The notes under the pieces are model-generated. The model saw nothing but the letters and a program-made list of their open reading frames with translations. It did not search any database and had not been told where the DNA came from. From Limimonas halophila (GTDB lineage Bacteria; Pseudomonadota; Alphaproteobacteria; Kiloniellales; Rhodovibrionaceae), in the NCBI RefSeq assembly GCF_900100655.1, contig NZ_FNCE01000001.1, positions 62,001 to 126,000 of the forward strand: 64,000 nt of DNA, given 5' to 3'. This document shows, one piece after another, positions 41,665-50,728 of this stretch. Each line of letters begins with the position of its first letter. Positions within the stretch are counted from its first letter, which is position 1. A program made the translations under genes and the position numbers.

Positions 41665-42978
41665 ATGGCCTCGGAGCTTGTGCGGCCTGCGCGGCCCGAC
41701 GACGCCGGCAAACCGCGGGTGCGGGAGCGCTATTCCGCGCTCAGCCTGCTGCGCCACGCCCTCGGCGGCCATCGGGGCTGGACGCCCGCCTGGCGCGACA
41801 AGGCCCCCAAGCCCGCCTACGACGTCGTCATCATCGGCGGCGGCGGCCACGGCCTGGCCACGGCGTACTATCTGGCGCGCGAGCACGGCATCACGAACGT
41901 CGCCGTGCTGGAAAAGGGCTGGCTCGGCGGCGGCGGCACCGGCCGCAACACCACGATCGTGCGCTCCAACTTCATGCTGGAGCCGAACACCTACTTCACC
42001 GAGTGGTCGATGAAGCTCTGGGAGAACCTCTCCCAGGAGCTCAACTTCAACATGATGTTCAGCCAGCGCGGCGTGCTGAACCTCGCGCACACGGAAGGCC
42101 AGCTCGACGCCTTCGCCCGGCGCGGCAACGCCATGCGCCTGGGCGGCGTGGATGCCGAGCTGCTGTCGCGCGAGGAGGTCGCGCGGCGTGTGCCCTCATT
42201 GGACGTGTCGCCGCAAGCGCGCTTCCCCGTCATGGGCGGGCTGTTGCAGCCGCGCGCCGGCGTGGCGCGGCACGACGCCGTCGCCTGGGGCTACGCGCGG
42301 GCGGCGGACGCGCTGGGCGTCGACATCATCCAGAACTGCGAGGTCACGGGCATCCACCGGGACGGCGGCGCGGTGACGGGCGTGGACACCACGCGCGGCC
42401 CGATCACGGCGGGCAAGGTCGCCATCGCCGTCGCCGGGCACACCACGCAGCTCGCGGACATGGCGGGCATTCGCACGCCCATCGAGAGCCACGTGCTTCA
42501 GGCCGTGGTGTCGGAGCCGCTCAAGCCCACGCTGGACATGGTCGTCACCTCCGGCGCGACGCACCTCTACTGCAGCCAGACGGACAAGGGCGAGCTGGTC
42601 TTCGGCGGCGACCTGGAGGGCTACAACAGCTTCGCCGCGCGCGGGAACCTGCCCACGATCCAGTCGCTGGCGGGCGCGCTGACGGCCATGTTCCCGCGGG
42701 CCAGCCGGCTGCGCATGCTGCGCCACTGGGGCGGCACCGTGGACATGTCCATGGACGGCAGTCCCATCATCGCCAAGACGCCGGTGGACGGCCTCTACCT
42801 CAACGGCGGCTGGTGCTACGGCGGCTTCAAGGCGACGCCGGCCTCGGGCTGGACCTTCGCCCACACCATCGCCCGCGACGAACCCCACCCGCTGAACGCG
42901 CCTTTCACGCTGGAGCGCTTCCACACCGGCCGCGTCGTCGACGAGAAGGGCATGGGCCCGCGGCCCGGAGCCCATTAG
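41665..42978 (+). CDS. soxB: sarcosine oxidase subunit beta
   Basis: A 437-residue flavoprotein subunit of heterotetrameric sarcosine oxidase, which oxidises sarcosine to glycine with oxygen or tetrahydrofolate as acceptors. The family start RYSALSLLRHALGGHRGWTP is present at about residues 21-40, followed by the FAD motif DVVIIGGGGHGLATAYYLA and EKGWLGGGGTGRNTTIVRS, which carries the covalent-FMN region. The C-terminal GGWCYGGFKATPASGWTFAHTIA is also characteristic. The ATG at 41665 is preferred (GGGGGAG upstream); an in-frame ATG at 41632 has no ribosome-binding site. It is the first gene of soxBDAG, in the canonical order. Confidence 0.94.
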   Translation: MASELVRPARPDDAGKPRVRERYSALSLLRHALGGHRGWTPAWRDKAPKPAYDVVIIGGGGHGLATAYYLAREHGITNVAVLEKGWLGGGGTGRNTTIVRSNFMLEPNTYFTEWSMKLWENLSQELNFNMMFSQRGVLNLAHTEGQLDAFARRGNAMRLGGVDAELLSREEVARRVPSLDVSPQARFPVMGGLLQPRAGVARHDAVAWGYARAADALGVDIIQNCEVTGIHRDGGAVTGVDTTRGPITAGKVAIAVAGHTTQLADMAGIRTPIESHVLQAVVSEPLKPTLDMVVTSGATHLYCSQTDKGELVFGGDLEGYNSFAARGNLPTIQSLAGALTAMFPRASRLRMLRHWGGTVDMSMDGSPIIAKTPVDGLYLNGGWCYGGFKATPASGWTFAHTIARDEPHPLNAPFTLERFHTGRVVDEKGMGPRPGAH

Positions 42979-42989
42979 GAGAATCTGAC

Positions 42990-43280
42990 ATGCTGATCCG
43001 CTGCCCCTGGTGCGGCGAGCGCGACCAGAGCGAGTTCACCTACGGCGGCGACGCGGCCGCGATGCGCCCCGCCGATCCGGACGCCATCTCGCGCGAGGCC
43101 TGGGTCGATCACATCTACCTGCGCGCCAACCCCAAGGGGCCGCACGCCGAGCTGTGGCAGCACAGCGCCGGCTGCCGCGCCTGGATCAAGGTCGTCCGCG
43201 ACACCACGACCCACGAAGTTCTGGCGACCGGCGGGCCGCACGACGCCCTGGCGCCGGATGCGACGGGTGAGACGGCATGA
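42990..43280 (+). CDS. soxD: sarcosine oxidase subunit delta
   Basis: A 96-residue small subunit that binds zinc and helps hold the heterotetramer together. The predicted zinc ligands are Cys5 and Cys8 (CPWCGERD) with His58 and Cys62 (QHSAGCRAW), as known for the family. GGAGAATC precedes the ATG at 42990. Its stop overlaps the soxA start by four bases (ATGA). Confidence 0.93.
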   Translation: MLIRCPWCGERDQSEFTYGGDAAAMRPADPDAISREAWVDHIYLRANPKGPHAELWQHSAGCRAWIKVVRDTTTHEVLATGGPHDALAPDATGETA

Positions 43281-46200
43281 GCGAGCAACCGCACCGCCTC
43301 TCCGCCGGCGCCTCGGGCGGCGCCATCGACCGCGAGCGCCGGCTGACCTTCACCTTCGACGGCCGCAGCTACACCGGCCATCCGGGCGACACCCTGGCGT
43401 CGGCGCTGCTGGCGAACGGCGTGCGCCTGGTCGGGCGCAGCTTCAAGTACCACCGCCCGCGCGGCATCGTGTCCGCCGGGGCGGAGGAGCCCAACGCGCT
43501 GGTCGGCCTGGGCGCGGGCGCGCGCTACGAGCCCAACACGCGCGCCACGATGACGCCGCTAACCGACGGCCTCGTGGCGCAGAGCCAGAACCGCTGGCCC
43601 TCGCTCGGGTTCGACGTGAACGCGCTGACGGGGGTCCTCTCGCCGCTCTTCCCGGCCGGCTTCTACTACAAGACCTTCATGGGCGGCGGGCAGAAGGCCT
43701 GGCACCTCTACGAGCGCATCATCCGCAACGCCGCCGGGCTGGGGGTCAGCCCCGAGCAGGCGGACGCCGACCGCTACGAGCGCATGCACGCGCACTGCGA
43801 CGTCCTCGTCGTCGGCGGCGGGCCCACCGGGCTGGCCGCGGCCAAGGCGGCGGCGGAGACGGGCGCGCGCGTCATCCTGGCCGACGAGAACGAGGGCTTC
43901 GGCGGCTGGCTGCGCCGTGAGCGCCTGAGCGTGGACGGCGAGTCCGGTGCGGCGTGGGCAGCCGGCGTCGCGGGCGAGCTGGCCGGGGCGCCCAACGTGA
44001 CGCTGCTGCCGCGAACGACCGCCTTCGGCCACTACGATCACAACAACGTGGCGCTCGCCGAACGTGTGCAGGACCATCTGCCCGAGCCCGACCCGGACCT
44101 GCCGCGCCAGCGCCTGTGGAGCGTGCGCGCCCGGCGCGTCGTCCACGCCACGGGGGCGATCGAGCGCCCGCTCGTGTTCGCGGGCAACGACCGGCCGGGC
44201 GTCATGCTGGCCGCCTCGGCGCGCGCCTACGTCAACCAGTACGCCGTCGCGCCGGGCTGGACGGCCGTGATCGCCACCAACAACGACAGCGGCTACCGCA
44301 CGGCGCTGGACCTGCATGCGGCCGGGCTGGGCGTCGCCGCCGTGGTGGACGTCCGCCCGAAGGGGGGCGGCGCGCTCATGCGGCAGGTGAAGGAAAAGGG
44401 CCTGGAGGTGCTGACGGGCCACACCGTCGTGACGACGCGCGGCGGCCACGGCGTCCGCGCTGCCGAGGTCATGGCGCTGAGCGAGGACGGCGCGCGCGTC
44501 GAGGGTGCGCGCCGGCGCATTCCCTGCGATCTCGTCGCCATGTCCGGCGGCTGGAGCCCGGCGGTGCACCTGCACTCCCAGGCGGGCGGGCGGCCCGTCT
44601 ACGACGACCGCATCGGCGCCTTCGTCCCCGGCGCGTCCAAGCAGGCCGAGCGCTCGGCGGGCGCCGCCGCGGGCACGCTCAACCTCGCGGACTGCCTGCG
44701 CGAGGGCTTCAAGACCGGCGCCGAGGCCGCCCACGCCACCGGGCACGGCAGCGGCACCGCGCCCGAGCGTCCCGCCTGCGACAGCGAGGACCGCGGCCAC
44801 GTGCGCGCGCTCTGGGCGATCCCGGGCAGCCGCTCGATGGGCCGGAACTTCATCGACTTCCAGAACGACGTCACCGCCAAGGACGTCAAGCTGGCCCACC
44901 GCGAGGGCTATGGCGCGGTCGAGCACCTGAAGCGCTACACCACGCTCGGCATGGCGACCGACCAGGGGAAGACCAGCAACGTCAACGGCCACGCGCTGCT
45001 GGCGGAACTGCGCGGCGAGCCCATGGACCAGGTGGGCACCACCACCTTCCGCCCGCCCTACACGCCCGTCACCTTCGGCACGCTGGCGGGGCAGGACACG
45101 GGCGCGCACCTGGAGCCGACGCGGCGCACGCCGATGCACGACTGGCACGTCGAGCACGGCGCGGTGTTCACGAGCGCCGGGCTGTGGCTGCGCGCGCAGT
45201 ACTACCCCAAGCCGGGGGAGAGCGCGCACGAGGCCATCCAACGCGAGGCGCGCACCGTGCGCCGGGCCGTCGGGATGGTGGACGTCTCCACCCTGGGCAA
45301 GATCGACATCCAGGGGCCGGATGCGGCTGAGTTGCTCAACCGCGTCTACATCAACGGCTGGAAGCGCCTGCCGGTGGGCAAGGCGCGCTACGGCGCCATG
45401 CTGCGCGAGGACGGCATGGTGGACGACGACGGCACCACCTCGCGCCTGGGCGAGACGCACTACGTCATGACCACGACGACCGGGAAGGCCGGCTCGGTCA
45501 TGGCGCGGCTGGAGCGCCACCTCGCCGTGGACTGGCCGGAGCTGCGCGTGGACGTCGCCTCGGTCACCGAGCAGTGGGCGACCATGGCGCTCGCCGGCCC
45601 GAAGAGCCGCGAGGTGCTGGCGCGCGTGGTCGAAGACGCGGACGTGAGCAACGAGGCGTTGCCGTTCATGGGCGTGACCACGGCCACGGTCGCCGGCGTG
45701 CCGGGACGCATCTTCCGCATCAGCTTCTCCGGCGAGCTGGCCTACGAGATCGCCGTGCCCGCCGACTACGGCCGCGCGGTGTGGGAACGCGTCATGGCCG
45801 CGGGCGCGGATCTCGGCATCGCCCCGTACGGCACCGAGGCCCTGGGCGTGCTGCGCACCGAGAAGGGCCACCCCGTCGCCGCCGAGCTGGACGGCCGCAC
45901 CAGCCCCGGCGACCTGGGCCTGGGGCGCATGCTCTCCGGCAAGAAGGACTACATCGGCCGGCGCGCGCTGGAACGCGAGGCGTTCCACGACGAGGGCCGC
46001 AAGGTGCAGGTGGGCCTCGTTCCGGTGGACGCGTCGCACAAGCTCCGGCCGGGTTCACAACTCACGGCCGAAGAGCAGCCGGAGATCCCGGCGACGCTGC
46101 TGGGGCACATTTCCTCCACCTCGTTCAGCCCGGAGCTGGGCCATTCCATCGCGCTGGCGTTCCTGGAACGCGGCCGGGAGCGCGAGGGCGAGGTCGTCTA

Positions 46201-46291
46201 CGCCCAGTACCCGCTTTACGGCGAAACGGTCGCGGCCCGCGTGACCAGTCCGGTGTTCGTCGATCCCGAGGGGGCCCGCCTTCATGCCTGA
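43277..46291 (+). CDS. soxA: sarcosine oxidase subunit alpha
   Basis: A 1004-residue large subunit. The N-terminal part (LTFTFDGRSYTGHPGDTLAS, residues about 18-37) is the ferredoxin-like fold. A pyridine-nucleotide binding domain follows (DVLVVGGGPTGLAAAKAAAE, about 175-194). The C-terminal half (about 600-1000) is a GcvT-type tetrahydrofolate domain with EGARLHA at the end and QREARTVRRAVGMVDVSTLG near its start. The enzyme converts sarcosine to glycine and makes 5,10-methylene-tetrahydrofolate. It overlaps soxD by four and soxG by eight bases, so all four genes are one operon. Confidence 0.95.
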   Translation: MSEQPHRLSAGASGGAIDRERRLTFTFDGRSYTGHPGDTLASALLANGVRLVGRSFKYHRPRGIVSAGAEEPNALVGLGAGARYEPNTRATMTPLTDGLVAQSQNRWPSLGFDVNALTGVLSPLFPAGFYYKTFMGGGQKAWHLYERIIRNAAGLGVSPEQADADRYERMHAHCDVLVVGGGPTGLAAAKAAAETGARVILADENEGFGGWLRRERLSVDGESGAAWAAGVAGELAGAPNVTLLPRTTAFGHYDHNNVALAERVQDHLPEPDPDLPRQRLWSVRARRVVHATGAIERPLVFAGNDRPGVMLAASARAYVNQYAVAPGWTAVIATNNDSGYRTALDLHAAGLGVAAVVDVRPKGGGALMRQVKEKGLEVLTGHTVVTTRGGHGVRAAEVMALSEDGARVEGARRRIPCDLVAMSGGWSPAVHLHSQAGGRPVYDDRIGAFVPGASKQAERSAGAAAGTLNLADCLREGFKTGAEAAHATGHGSGTAPERPACDSEDRGHVRALWAIPGSRSMGRNFIDFQNDVTAKDVKLAHREGYGAVEHLKRYTTLGMATDQGKTSNVNGHALLAELRGEPMDQVGTTTFRPPYTPVTFGTLAGQDTGAHLEPTRRTPMHDWHVEHGAVFTSAGLWLRAQYYPKPGESAHEAIQREARTVRRAVGMVDVSTLGKIDIQGPDAAELLNRVYINGWKRLPVGKARYGAMLREDGMVDDDGTTSRLGETHYVMTTTTGKAGSVMARLERHLAVDWPELRVDVASVTEQWATMALAGPKSREVLARVVEDADVSNEALPFMGVTTATVAGVPGRIFRISFSGELAYEIAVPADYGRAVWERVMAAGADLGIAPYGTEALGVLRTEKGHPVAAELDGRTSPGDLGLGRMLSGKKDYIGRRALEREAFHDEGRKVQVGLVPVDASHKLRPGSQLTAEEQPEIPATLLGHISSTSFSPELGHSIALAFLERGREREGEVVYAQYPLYGETVAARVTSPVFVDPEGARLHA

Positions 46292-46898
46292 CGCCCGTTC
46301 CGCGCTGGAAAGCGTTTACGCGCCCGGCCGCTTCGGCCGCATCAGCGGCGACGCGCCCGGCGTCACCCTGGCGGAGCGCCGGGGCGTCGCCATCGTGCAG
46401 GTTTCCGCCTGGGACAAGGACGGCGAGTCGCTGCGCGCCGCGCTGGCCACCGCCACCGGCCTCGACGTGCCGGGTCAGCCCAACGGCAGCGCCAGCGACG
46501 GCACCACAACGGTGTTGTGGAATGGCCCCGCACGCTGGCTGGTGATGCGGCCCGGAACGCACGGCTGGGATCTGGACCGCGAGCTGCGTGACGGCCTGGG
46601 CGAGGCGTCGGCGGCCGTCGTGGACGTCAGCATGGGCCGCACGATCATCCGCCTGTCCGGCCCGGCGACGCGCCGGGTGCTCGCCAAGGGCTGCGCGGTC
46701 GACCTGCACGCAGCCGCGTTCCGGCCCGGCGAGGTGCGCCTGGCGGCCCTGGGCCACGTCTCGGCGGCGATCCATCTGGTGGACGGCACGCCGACGGCGG
46801 ACGTCATCGTCGCCCGGAGCGTCGGCGTCTCCGTCTGGGAATGGCTGTGCGAGGCCGCGCGCGAGGACGGCTGCGCGGTCAGCGAGCCGACGGGCTGA
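46284..46898 (+). CDS. soxG: sarcosine oxidase subunit gamma
   Basis: A 204-residue subunit needed for assembly of heterotetrameric sarcosine oxidase. It has a GcvT-like fold remnant: AIVQVSAWDKDGESLRAAL, NGPARWLVMRPG, VVDVSMGRTIIRLSGPATRRVLAKG and LDLHAAAF-like segments are typical. It starts within soxA (8-bp overlap) and ends ten bases before the convergent Ldh2-family gene. Confidence 0.92.
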   Translation: MPDARSALESVYAPGRFGRISGDAPGVTLAERRGVAIVQVSAWDKDGESLRAALATATGLDVPGQPNGSASDGTTTVLWNGPARWLVMRPGTHGWDLDRELRDGLGEASAAVVDVSMGRTIIRLSGPATRRVLAKGCAVDLHAAAFRPGEVRLAALGHVSAAIHLVDGTPTADVIVARSVGVSVWEWLCEAAREDGCAVSEPTG

Positions 46899-46907
46899 GC
46901 CTGTCGC

Positions 46908-47915
46908 TCAGCCCTCGGCGTAGCCGCGGATCTTGTCGTATAGATCCTGTTTGATCGCCACGCCGGCCTCGGCTGTGGTGCTGCGCGCCTTCAGGCGGCC
47001 CTGACCGGGCAGGCGCGTGCCCTCCTGCTCGCCGATCGCGCCCAGCAGGCGTTCCACCTTGTCCGCGAACATCGCGCCCGCGAAGGCGTTCGGGTCCACG
47101 GCGACGAAGAACTGCCCCGTCTCCGGCGAGCCGCCCTGGTTGTTGGCGAAGGAGGAGGCGTCGATGGACAGGCTGCTCGCGGTCAGCGCGGCGGCGAAGA
47201 CCTCCACGACCAGGGCCTGGTTGGCCCCCTTGTAGCCGCCCGCCGGGACCATCGTGCCGCCGGCCAGCGCCGCCTCGGGGTCGGTCGTCGGGTTGCCGTC
47301 GGCGTCCAGCGCCCAGCCCTCGGGCAGCGGCTCGCCCTTCTGCTTGTGCACCATGACCTCGCTCTTGGCGACGACGCTGGAGGACTGGTCGATCACCAGC
47401 GGCGCGGCGTTCGCGCGCGGCACGGCGCAGGCCAGCGGGTTGGTGCCGAAGGTTGCCTTGTGGCCGCCCCACGGCGCGATCGAGGCGGGCGCGTTGACGA
47501 AGCCGAGCGCCACGAGGCCCTGCTCGGCCAGCCGTTCCACGTGATAGCCGACGACGCCGCAGTTGTAGGAGTTCGTCACCGCCATGGCGGCGATCCCGGC
47601 CTCGCGCGCGGCGTCCGGCAGCACGTCAAAGCCCAGGTCGATGGCCGGGTGCGCGAAGCCGTCGCGCGCGTCGACCAGCACGGTGCCGGCGCGCGGCTGC
47701 GCGCGCGTCGGCTCGGCGCGGCCGTCGATCTTGCCACAGCGCGCGTGCTCGCAGTAGGTGGGCAGGCGCGCCAGGCCGTGGCTGTGGATGCCGTCGCGCT
47801 CCGCCGCCACCACAGACTGCGTCACGGACTCGGCGTTGCCGGGGGCGACGCCCGAGGCGAGCAGGGCGCGGCGGGTGAGGTCTTCGACGTCGGTCAGGCT
47901 GAGCGTCACGGTCAC
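46908..47915 (-). CDS. Ldh2-family NAD(P)-dependent malate/lactate dehydrogenase-like oxidoreductase
   Basis: A 335-residue protein of the Ldh2/malate-lactate dehydrogenase family (YlbC/AllD-like), which uses an unusual NAD(P) fold. Family segments: ERDGIHSHGLARLPTYCEH with the catalytic His, AVTNSYNCGVVGYHVERLA, PWGGHKATFGTNPLACAVPR and GGYKGANQALVVEV. The start is probably the GTG at 47915, preceded by GAAGGAGAC; an ATG at 47939 overlaps that ribosome-binding site. Family substrates include malate, lactate, ureidoglycolate and imines such as delta-1-piperideine carboxylate. Being next to soxBDAG, a substrate from amine or amino-acid catabolism is plausible. Confidence 0.85.
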   Translation of the reverse strand: MTVTLSLTDVEDLTRRALLASGVAPGNAESVTQSVVAAERDGIHSHGLARLPTYCEHARCGKIDGRAEPTRAQPRAGTVLVDARDGFAHPAIDLGFDVLPDAAREAGIAAMAVTNSYNCGVVGYHVERLAEQGLVALGFVNAPASIAPWGGHKATFGTNPLACAVPRANAAPLVIDQSSSVVAKSEVMVHKQKGEPLPEGWALDADGNPTTDPEAALAGGTMVPAGGYKGANQALVVEVFAAALTASSLSIDASSFANNQGGSPETGQFFVAVDPNAFAGAMFADKVERLLGAIGEQEGTRLPGQGRLKARSTTAEAGVAIKQDLYDKIRGYAEG

Positions 47916-48018
47916 GAGCGGGTCTCCTTCGGTGTGCATACCGGCCGTATCGTGCCGCCGGGCTTGCCGTGGGACAAGCGCGGTGCCGAGCCCCGGGGAC
48001 GCCGAGACGGGCGCCGCA

Positions 48019-48426
48019 TTACTGCCCGCTCGATTGGCCGCCGCCCATTTGCTCGACCAGCTGCAGCACCCGCTGGCGCAGGCGGGGATCCTGCGACATC
48101 GCCTGATTGATCTTCTTGTACTGCTCGACCGTGAGCCCGGCGTTGTCCACGGCCTCGCGGATCTCCTTGCGCATCCGCTCTTCGATTTCCTTCTTTTCCT
48201 GCTTGCGCTGGGCGCTCTTCAAATCCTCCGCGTTGCGGGAGAAGACGTTGCGCACGTTCAGCGCCGCCTTGGCGAAGCGGTAGATGGTGTCGTCGCTGAA
48301 GGACTGCGCCTGGCTGGTCTGGACCGGCGCCTTGGCCGCGGCCGCGGTGTCGGGGCTCGCGGCGGCGGGGGCGGTGCCCAGGCCGGCGGCGGCGAGGGCG
48401 GCAAGGGCGGCAAGCAGGTGTCGCAT
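48019..48426 (-). CDS. DUF4168 periplasmic protein
   Basis: A 135-residue protein with an N-terminal signal peptide (MRHLLAALAALAAAGLGTAP, cleavage near AAA-SPD). The mature protein is helical and charged: SFSDDTIYRFAKAALNVRNV begins the DUF4168 domain, and NAGLTVEQYKKINQAMSQDP then RLRQRVLQLVEQM ends it, a typical pattern. Function is unknown; members are small secreted or periplasmic proteins. The frame is open upstream to 48528 without protein-like residues. Confidence 0.82.
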   Translation of the reverse strand: MRHLLAALAALAAAGLGTAPAAASPDTAAAAKAPVQTSQAQSFSDDTIYRFAKAALNVRNVFSRNAEDLKSAQRKQEKKEIEERMRKEIREAVDNAGLTVEQYKKINQAMSQDPRLRQRVLQLVEQMGGGQSSGQ

Positions 48427-48599
48427 GGCGGTGGCTCGCGGCTGGTGGCTTGCGGTGACGGCAGCGTGCCTGCTTGGCCGCGCGGTGTGAATGCCGGTCG
48501 CACAGGCCGTGATGACAGGCATCGCCATTGGCCGCTTTATGCCCGGTCGCGCGCGGCGGCACCCTCGGCCCCGTTCACGAGCACGAAAGGGCCTGAGCC

Positions 48600-49451
48600 A
48601 TGCCGATCCAAAGCCCGTTGACCGGGAACGCGCTCGTCCACGGCCACCGCATCGCCACGGGCGTGCACGGCCCGGCGGATGGAACGCCGGTGGTGCTCAT
48701 TCACGGAACGCCGTCGCACAGCGTGATCTGGCGCAATGTCGTGCCGCGCCTCGTCGAGGCAGGGTTGCGCGTGCACCTCTTCGATCTGCTGGGCTTCGGC
48801 GCGTCGGAACGGCCGTTGGCCGCCGACACCTCGGTGGCGGCGCAGGAGGCGCTCTTAGGGGCGCTACTGCATCACTGGGGCCTGTCGGACGCGATTCTGA
48901 TCGCCCACGACATCGGCGGCGCCGTCGGACTGCGCGCGGCCGTGCATACGCCCGAGCGCGTGCGGGGGCTGATGCTGGTGGACAGCGTGAGCTACGACTC
49001 CTGGCCGTCCGAAACGTGGCGGGCCATCATCCGCGATCACTTCGACAGCTATACCGCGATGGCCGAACCGGATTTTCACGCCATGCTGACGCGTCAGCTG
49101 CAGATGACGGTCCACGACCCGGAAACGATGACGGGCGAGGTGCTGGACGCCTACCTGCAACCCTTGAGCGGGCCCATGGGGAAGGTGTCCTTCTTCCACC
49201 ATCAGGTCCGCCACTACGACAGCCGCTACACCGAAGCGCTGACGCCGGCCCTGAGCGGCATTCGCGTGCCCGTCCACATCCTGTGGGGTGCGGACGACCG
49301 CTGGCAGCCGGTGAGCTACGCGCACGAACTGGAACGCGACATTCCGGGCGCACGGCTGGAGACCATTCCGGACACCGGGCACTTCAGCCCCGAGGACGCG
49401 CCCGGCGCCGTTGCCGACGCCGTGCGGGCCTTCGCCCGGCGTCACGGCTGA
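48600..49451 (+). CDS. alpha/beta hydrolase with Asp nucleophile
   Basis: A 283-residue alpha/beta hydrolase. HGTP at residues 35-38 is the oxyanion motif. AHDIGG places Asp104 at the nucleophile elbow, the pattern of epoxide hydrolases and haloacid/haloalkane dehalogenases, not Ser esterases. The acid is likely in WGADDRW and the catalytic His in DTGHFSPED. A helical lid spans about 130-210. The substrate cannot be predicted. The gene stands alone, convergent with a MarR-family regulator gene, which might respond to its substrate. Confidence 0.85.
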   Translation: MPIQSPLTGNALVHGHRIATGVHGPADGTPVVLIHGTPSHSVIWRNVVPRLVEAGLRVHLFDLLGFGASERPLAADTSVAAQEALLGALLHHWGLSDAILIAHDIGGAVGLRAAVHTPERVRGLMLVDSVSYDSWPSETWRAIIRDHFDSYTAMAEPDFHAMLTRQLQMTVHDPETMTGEVLDAYLQPLSGPMGKVSFFHHQVRHYDSRYTEALTPALSGIRVPVHILWGADDRWQPVSYAHELERDIPGARLETIPDTGHFSPEDAPGAVADAVRAFARRHG

Positions 49452-49466
49452 CGGCGAGGGCGGCGC

Positions 49467-49496
49467 GGGCGCGGCGTCGAACCTGCCGCCGCGCCC
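49467..49496. terminator. bidirectional hairpin between convergent genes
   Basis: GGGCGCGGCG (49467-49476) pairs perfectly with CGCCGCGCCC (49487-49496), loop 10, between the hydrolase and MarR stops. No T-run follows on either strand. Confidence 0.5.
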
Positions 49497-49508
49497 GAAC
49501 CGTGGTGC

Positions 49509-50012
49509 CTACGCCGTCTCGCGGTCGGGCGAATCCACCATGTCGGCCACCAGCCTGTGCAGCGCGGTGTCCAGGTTCGCCCGCTCGCTGTCGCCGAGGC
49601 GGTTGATGGCGTTCACCAGGTTCTGGATGGGGTCCTGTTGCAGCAACTCGCGCCCGGCGTCGGTGATGTGCAGCCCGCGATTGCGCGGAACGCCCCGGCC
49701 GTAGTCGCGCGCCAGATAGCCCTTGCGCACGAGCGTCGAGATCGTCGTCGACGCCGTGCCCATCGTGGACGCGCGGTGGCGCGCGAACGCCGTGACCGTG
49801 CGGTCCTCGGGCTCGGCGGTGGCGAAGTACCGCAGGGCGTGCCACTGCGCGGGCTTGAGGCCGCTGCGGAAGCTCTGGCTGAAGTGCACCCGGATCAACT
49901 GCTCCAGGGTAACGGCGATGTCCTCACCCGAGGCGGAGGTCGCTTCGCTCGTCGCCACGCCCGGCTCGTCGTTCACGGCGTGCCCAACGTTTTCCTGCGG
50001 ATCACCCATCAT
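49509..50012 (-). CDS. MarR-family transcriptional regulator
   Basis: A 167-residue winged-helix regulator. After a polar N-terminal tail, LKPAQWHALRYFATAEPEDR and TVTAFARHRASTMGTASTTISTLVRKGYLAR (about residues 72-102) form the MarR DNA-binding region, followed by the wing (DYGRGVPRNRGLHITDAGREL) and C-terminal dimerisation helices. Two adjacent ATGs (50012, 50009) are possible starts. Targets are unknown; its convergent neighbour is the alpha/beta hydrolase. Confidence 0.9.
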   Translation of the reverse strand: MMGDPQENVGHAVNDEPGVATSEATSASGEDIAVTLEQLIRVHFSQSFRSGLKPAQWHALRYFATAEPEDRTVTAFARHRASTMGTASTTISTLVRKGYLARDYGRGVPRNRGLHITDAGRELLQQDPIQNLVNAINRLGDSERANLDTALHRLVADMVDSPDRETA

Positions 50013-50283
50013 TGCTCGCCAACTGTTCAGCTTTGCACGGTTTGCGCTTTCACGCGCCGGTTCACCTATTTCCCACCAGGAATTTTAAAACTTTTTGGTG
50101 GCAAGTAAACAGGCCGCAACCATCGGGAGGATTAGAAAAGCCAACCGTGGCTGTAAACCCCGTGGTTAACTGGAATTTAGGAAAAGCCGGGTCGAAATGG
50201 ACACGAATACGTTAGGGTTCCAACTGTTCGTTCAAAACGCGGCGCGCGCCGTTCCATCGCCGCGGTCCGGCCGACGCGCGACC
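50013..50283. other. AT-rich intergenic region upstream of rpmI
   Basis: Together with 50284-50444 this makes a 432-bp gap. The part at 50030-50230 is unusually AT-rich for the genome and probably holds the MarR gene promoter and upstream activating sequence for the ribosomal operon. infC, which commonly precedes rpmI, is absent. No gene seen. Confidence 0.45.
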
Positions 50284-50312
50284 TTGCGTGCCGGCGGGGG
50301 CGTGGTTATAAC
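50284..50312 (+). promoter_or_regulatory. sigma-70-type promoter of rpmI-rplT-pheST
   Basis: TTGCGT (50284-50289) and TATAAC (50307-50312) are spaced by 17 bases; the -10 lies in the palindrome GGTTATAACC. A leader of about 125 bases would follow, with a GCCGGCC/GGTCGGC hairpin, where L20 autoregulation often acts. Confidence 0.6.
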
Positions 50313-50444
50313 CGCGCGCCCAACGGGAGCAACCGCGGCCCCTGGACATGCCCGGACGCCCCGTTGATGCCGGCCGCCACCGCGGTCGGCCACACTGCAT
50401 GCGCGCGCCCGCCCGGGCGCACGAACCACCGAAAGGATGGGGAA

Positions 50445-50645
50445 ATGTCCAAGCTCAAGACGAAGAGCGGCGCCAAGAAGCGCTTCAAGGTCTCCGCCAA
50501 CGGCAAGGTCCGGGTGAAGTACGGCTACAAGGCGCACAACCTGCGCAAGCGTCCCCAGCAGATGAAGCGCCAGAACCGCGGCATGAAGGTGCTGCCCCGC
50601 ACCGAGGGCAACATCGTCAAGAAGCACTTCCTGCCGTACAGCTAA
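50445..50645 (+). CDS. rpmI: 50S ribosomal protein L35
   Basis: A 66-residue, very basic ribosomal protein: MSKLKTKSGAKKRFKVSANG is the family start, and the C-terminal LPRTEGNIVKKHFLPYS is typical. AAGGATGGGG precedes the ATG. It is the first gene of rpmI-rplT-pheS-pheT. Confidence 0.97.
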   Translation: MSKLKTKSGAKKRFKVSANGKVRVKYGYKAHNLRKRPQQMKRQNRGMKVLPRTEGNIVKKHFLPYS

Positions 50646-50728
50646 GGCGGGCGCATTCGCCGCAGCCGCCGACTGGCCGGTTCGCGGCGCACCCGGATCC
50701 ATGACGCGCTAGACGACGGAGGCATTCG

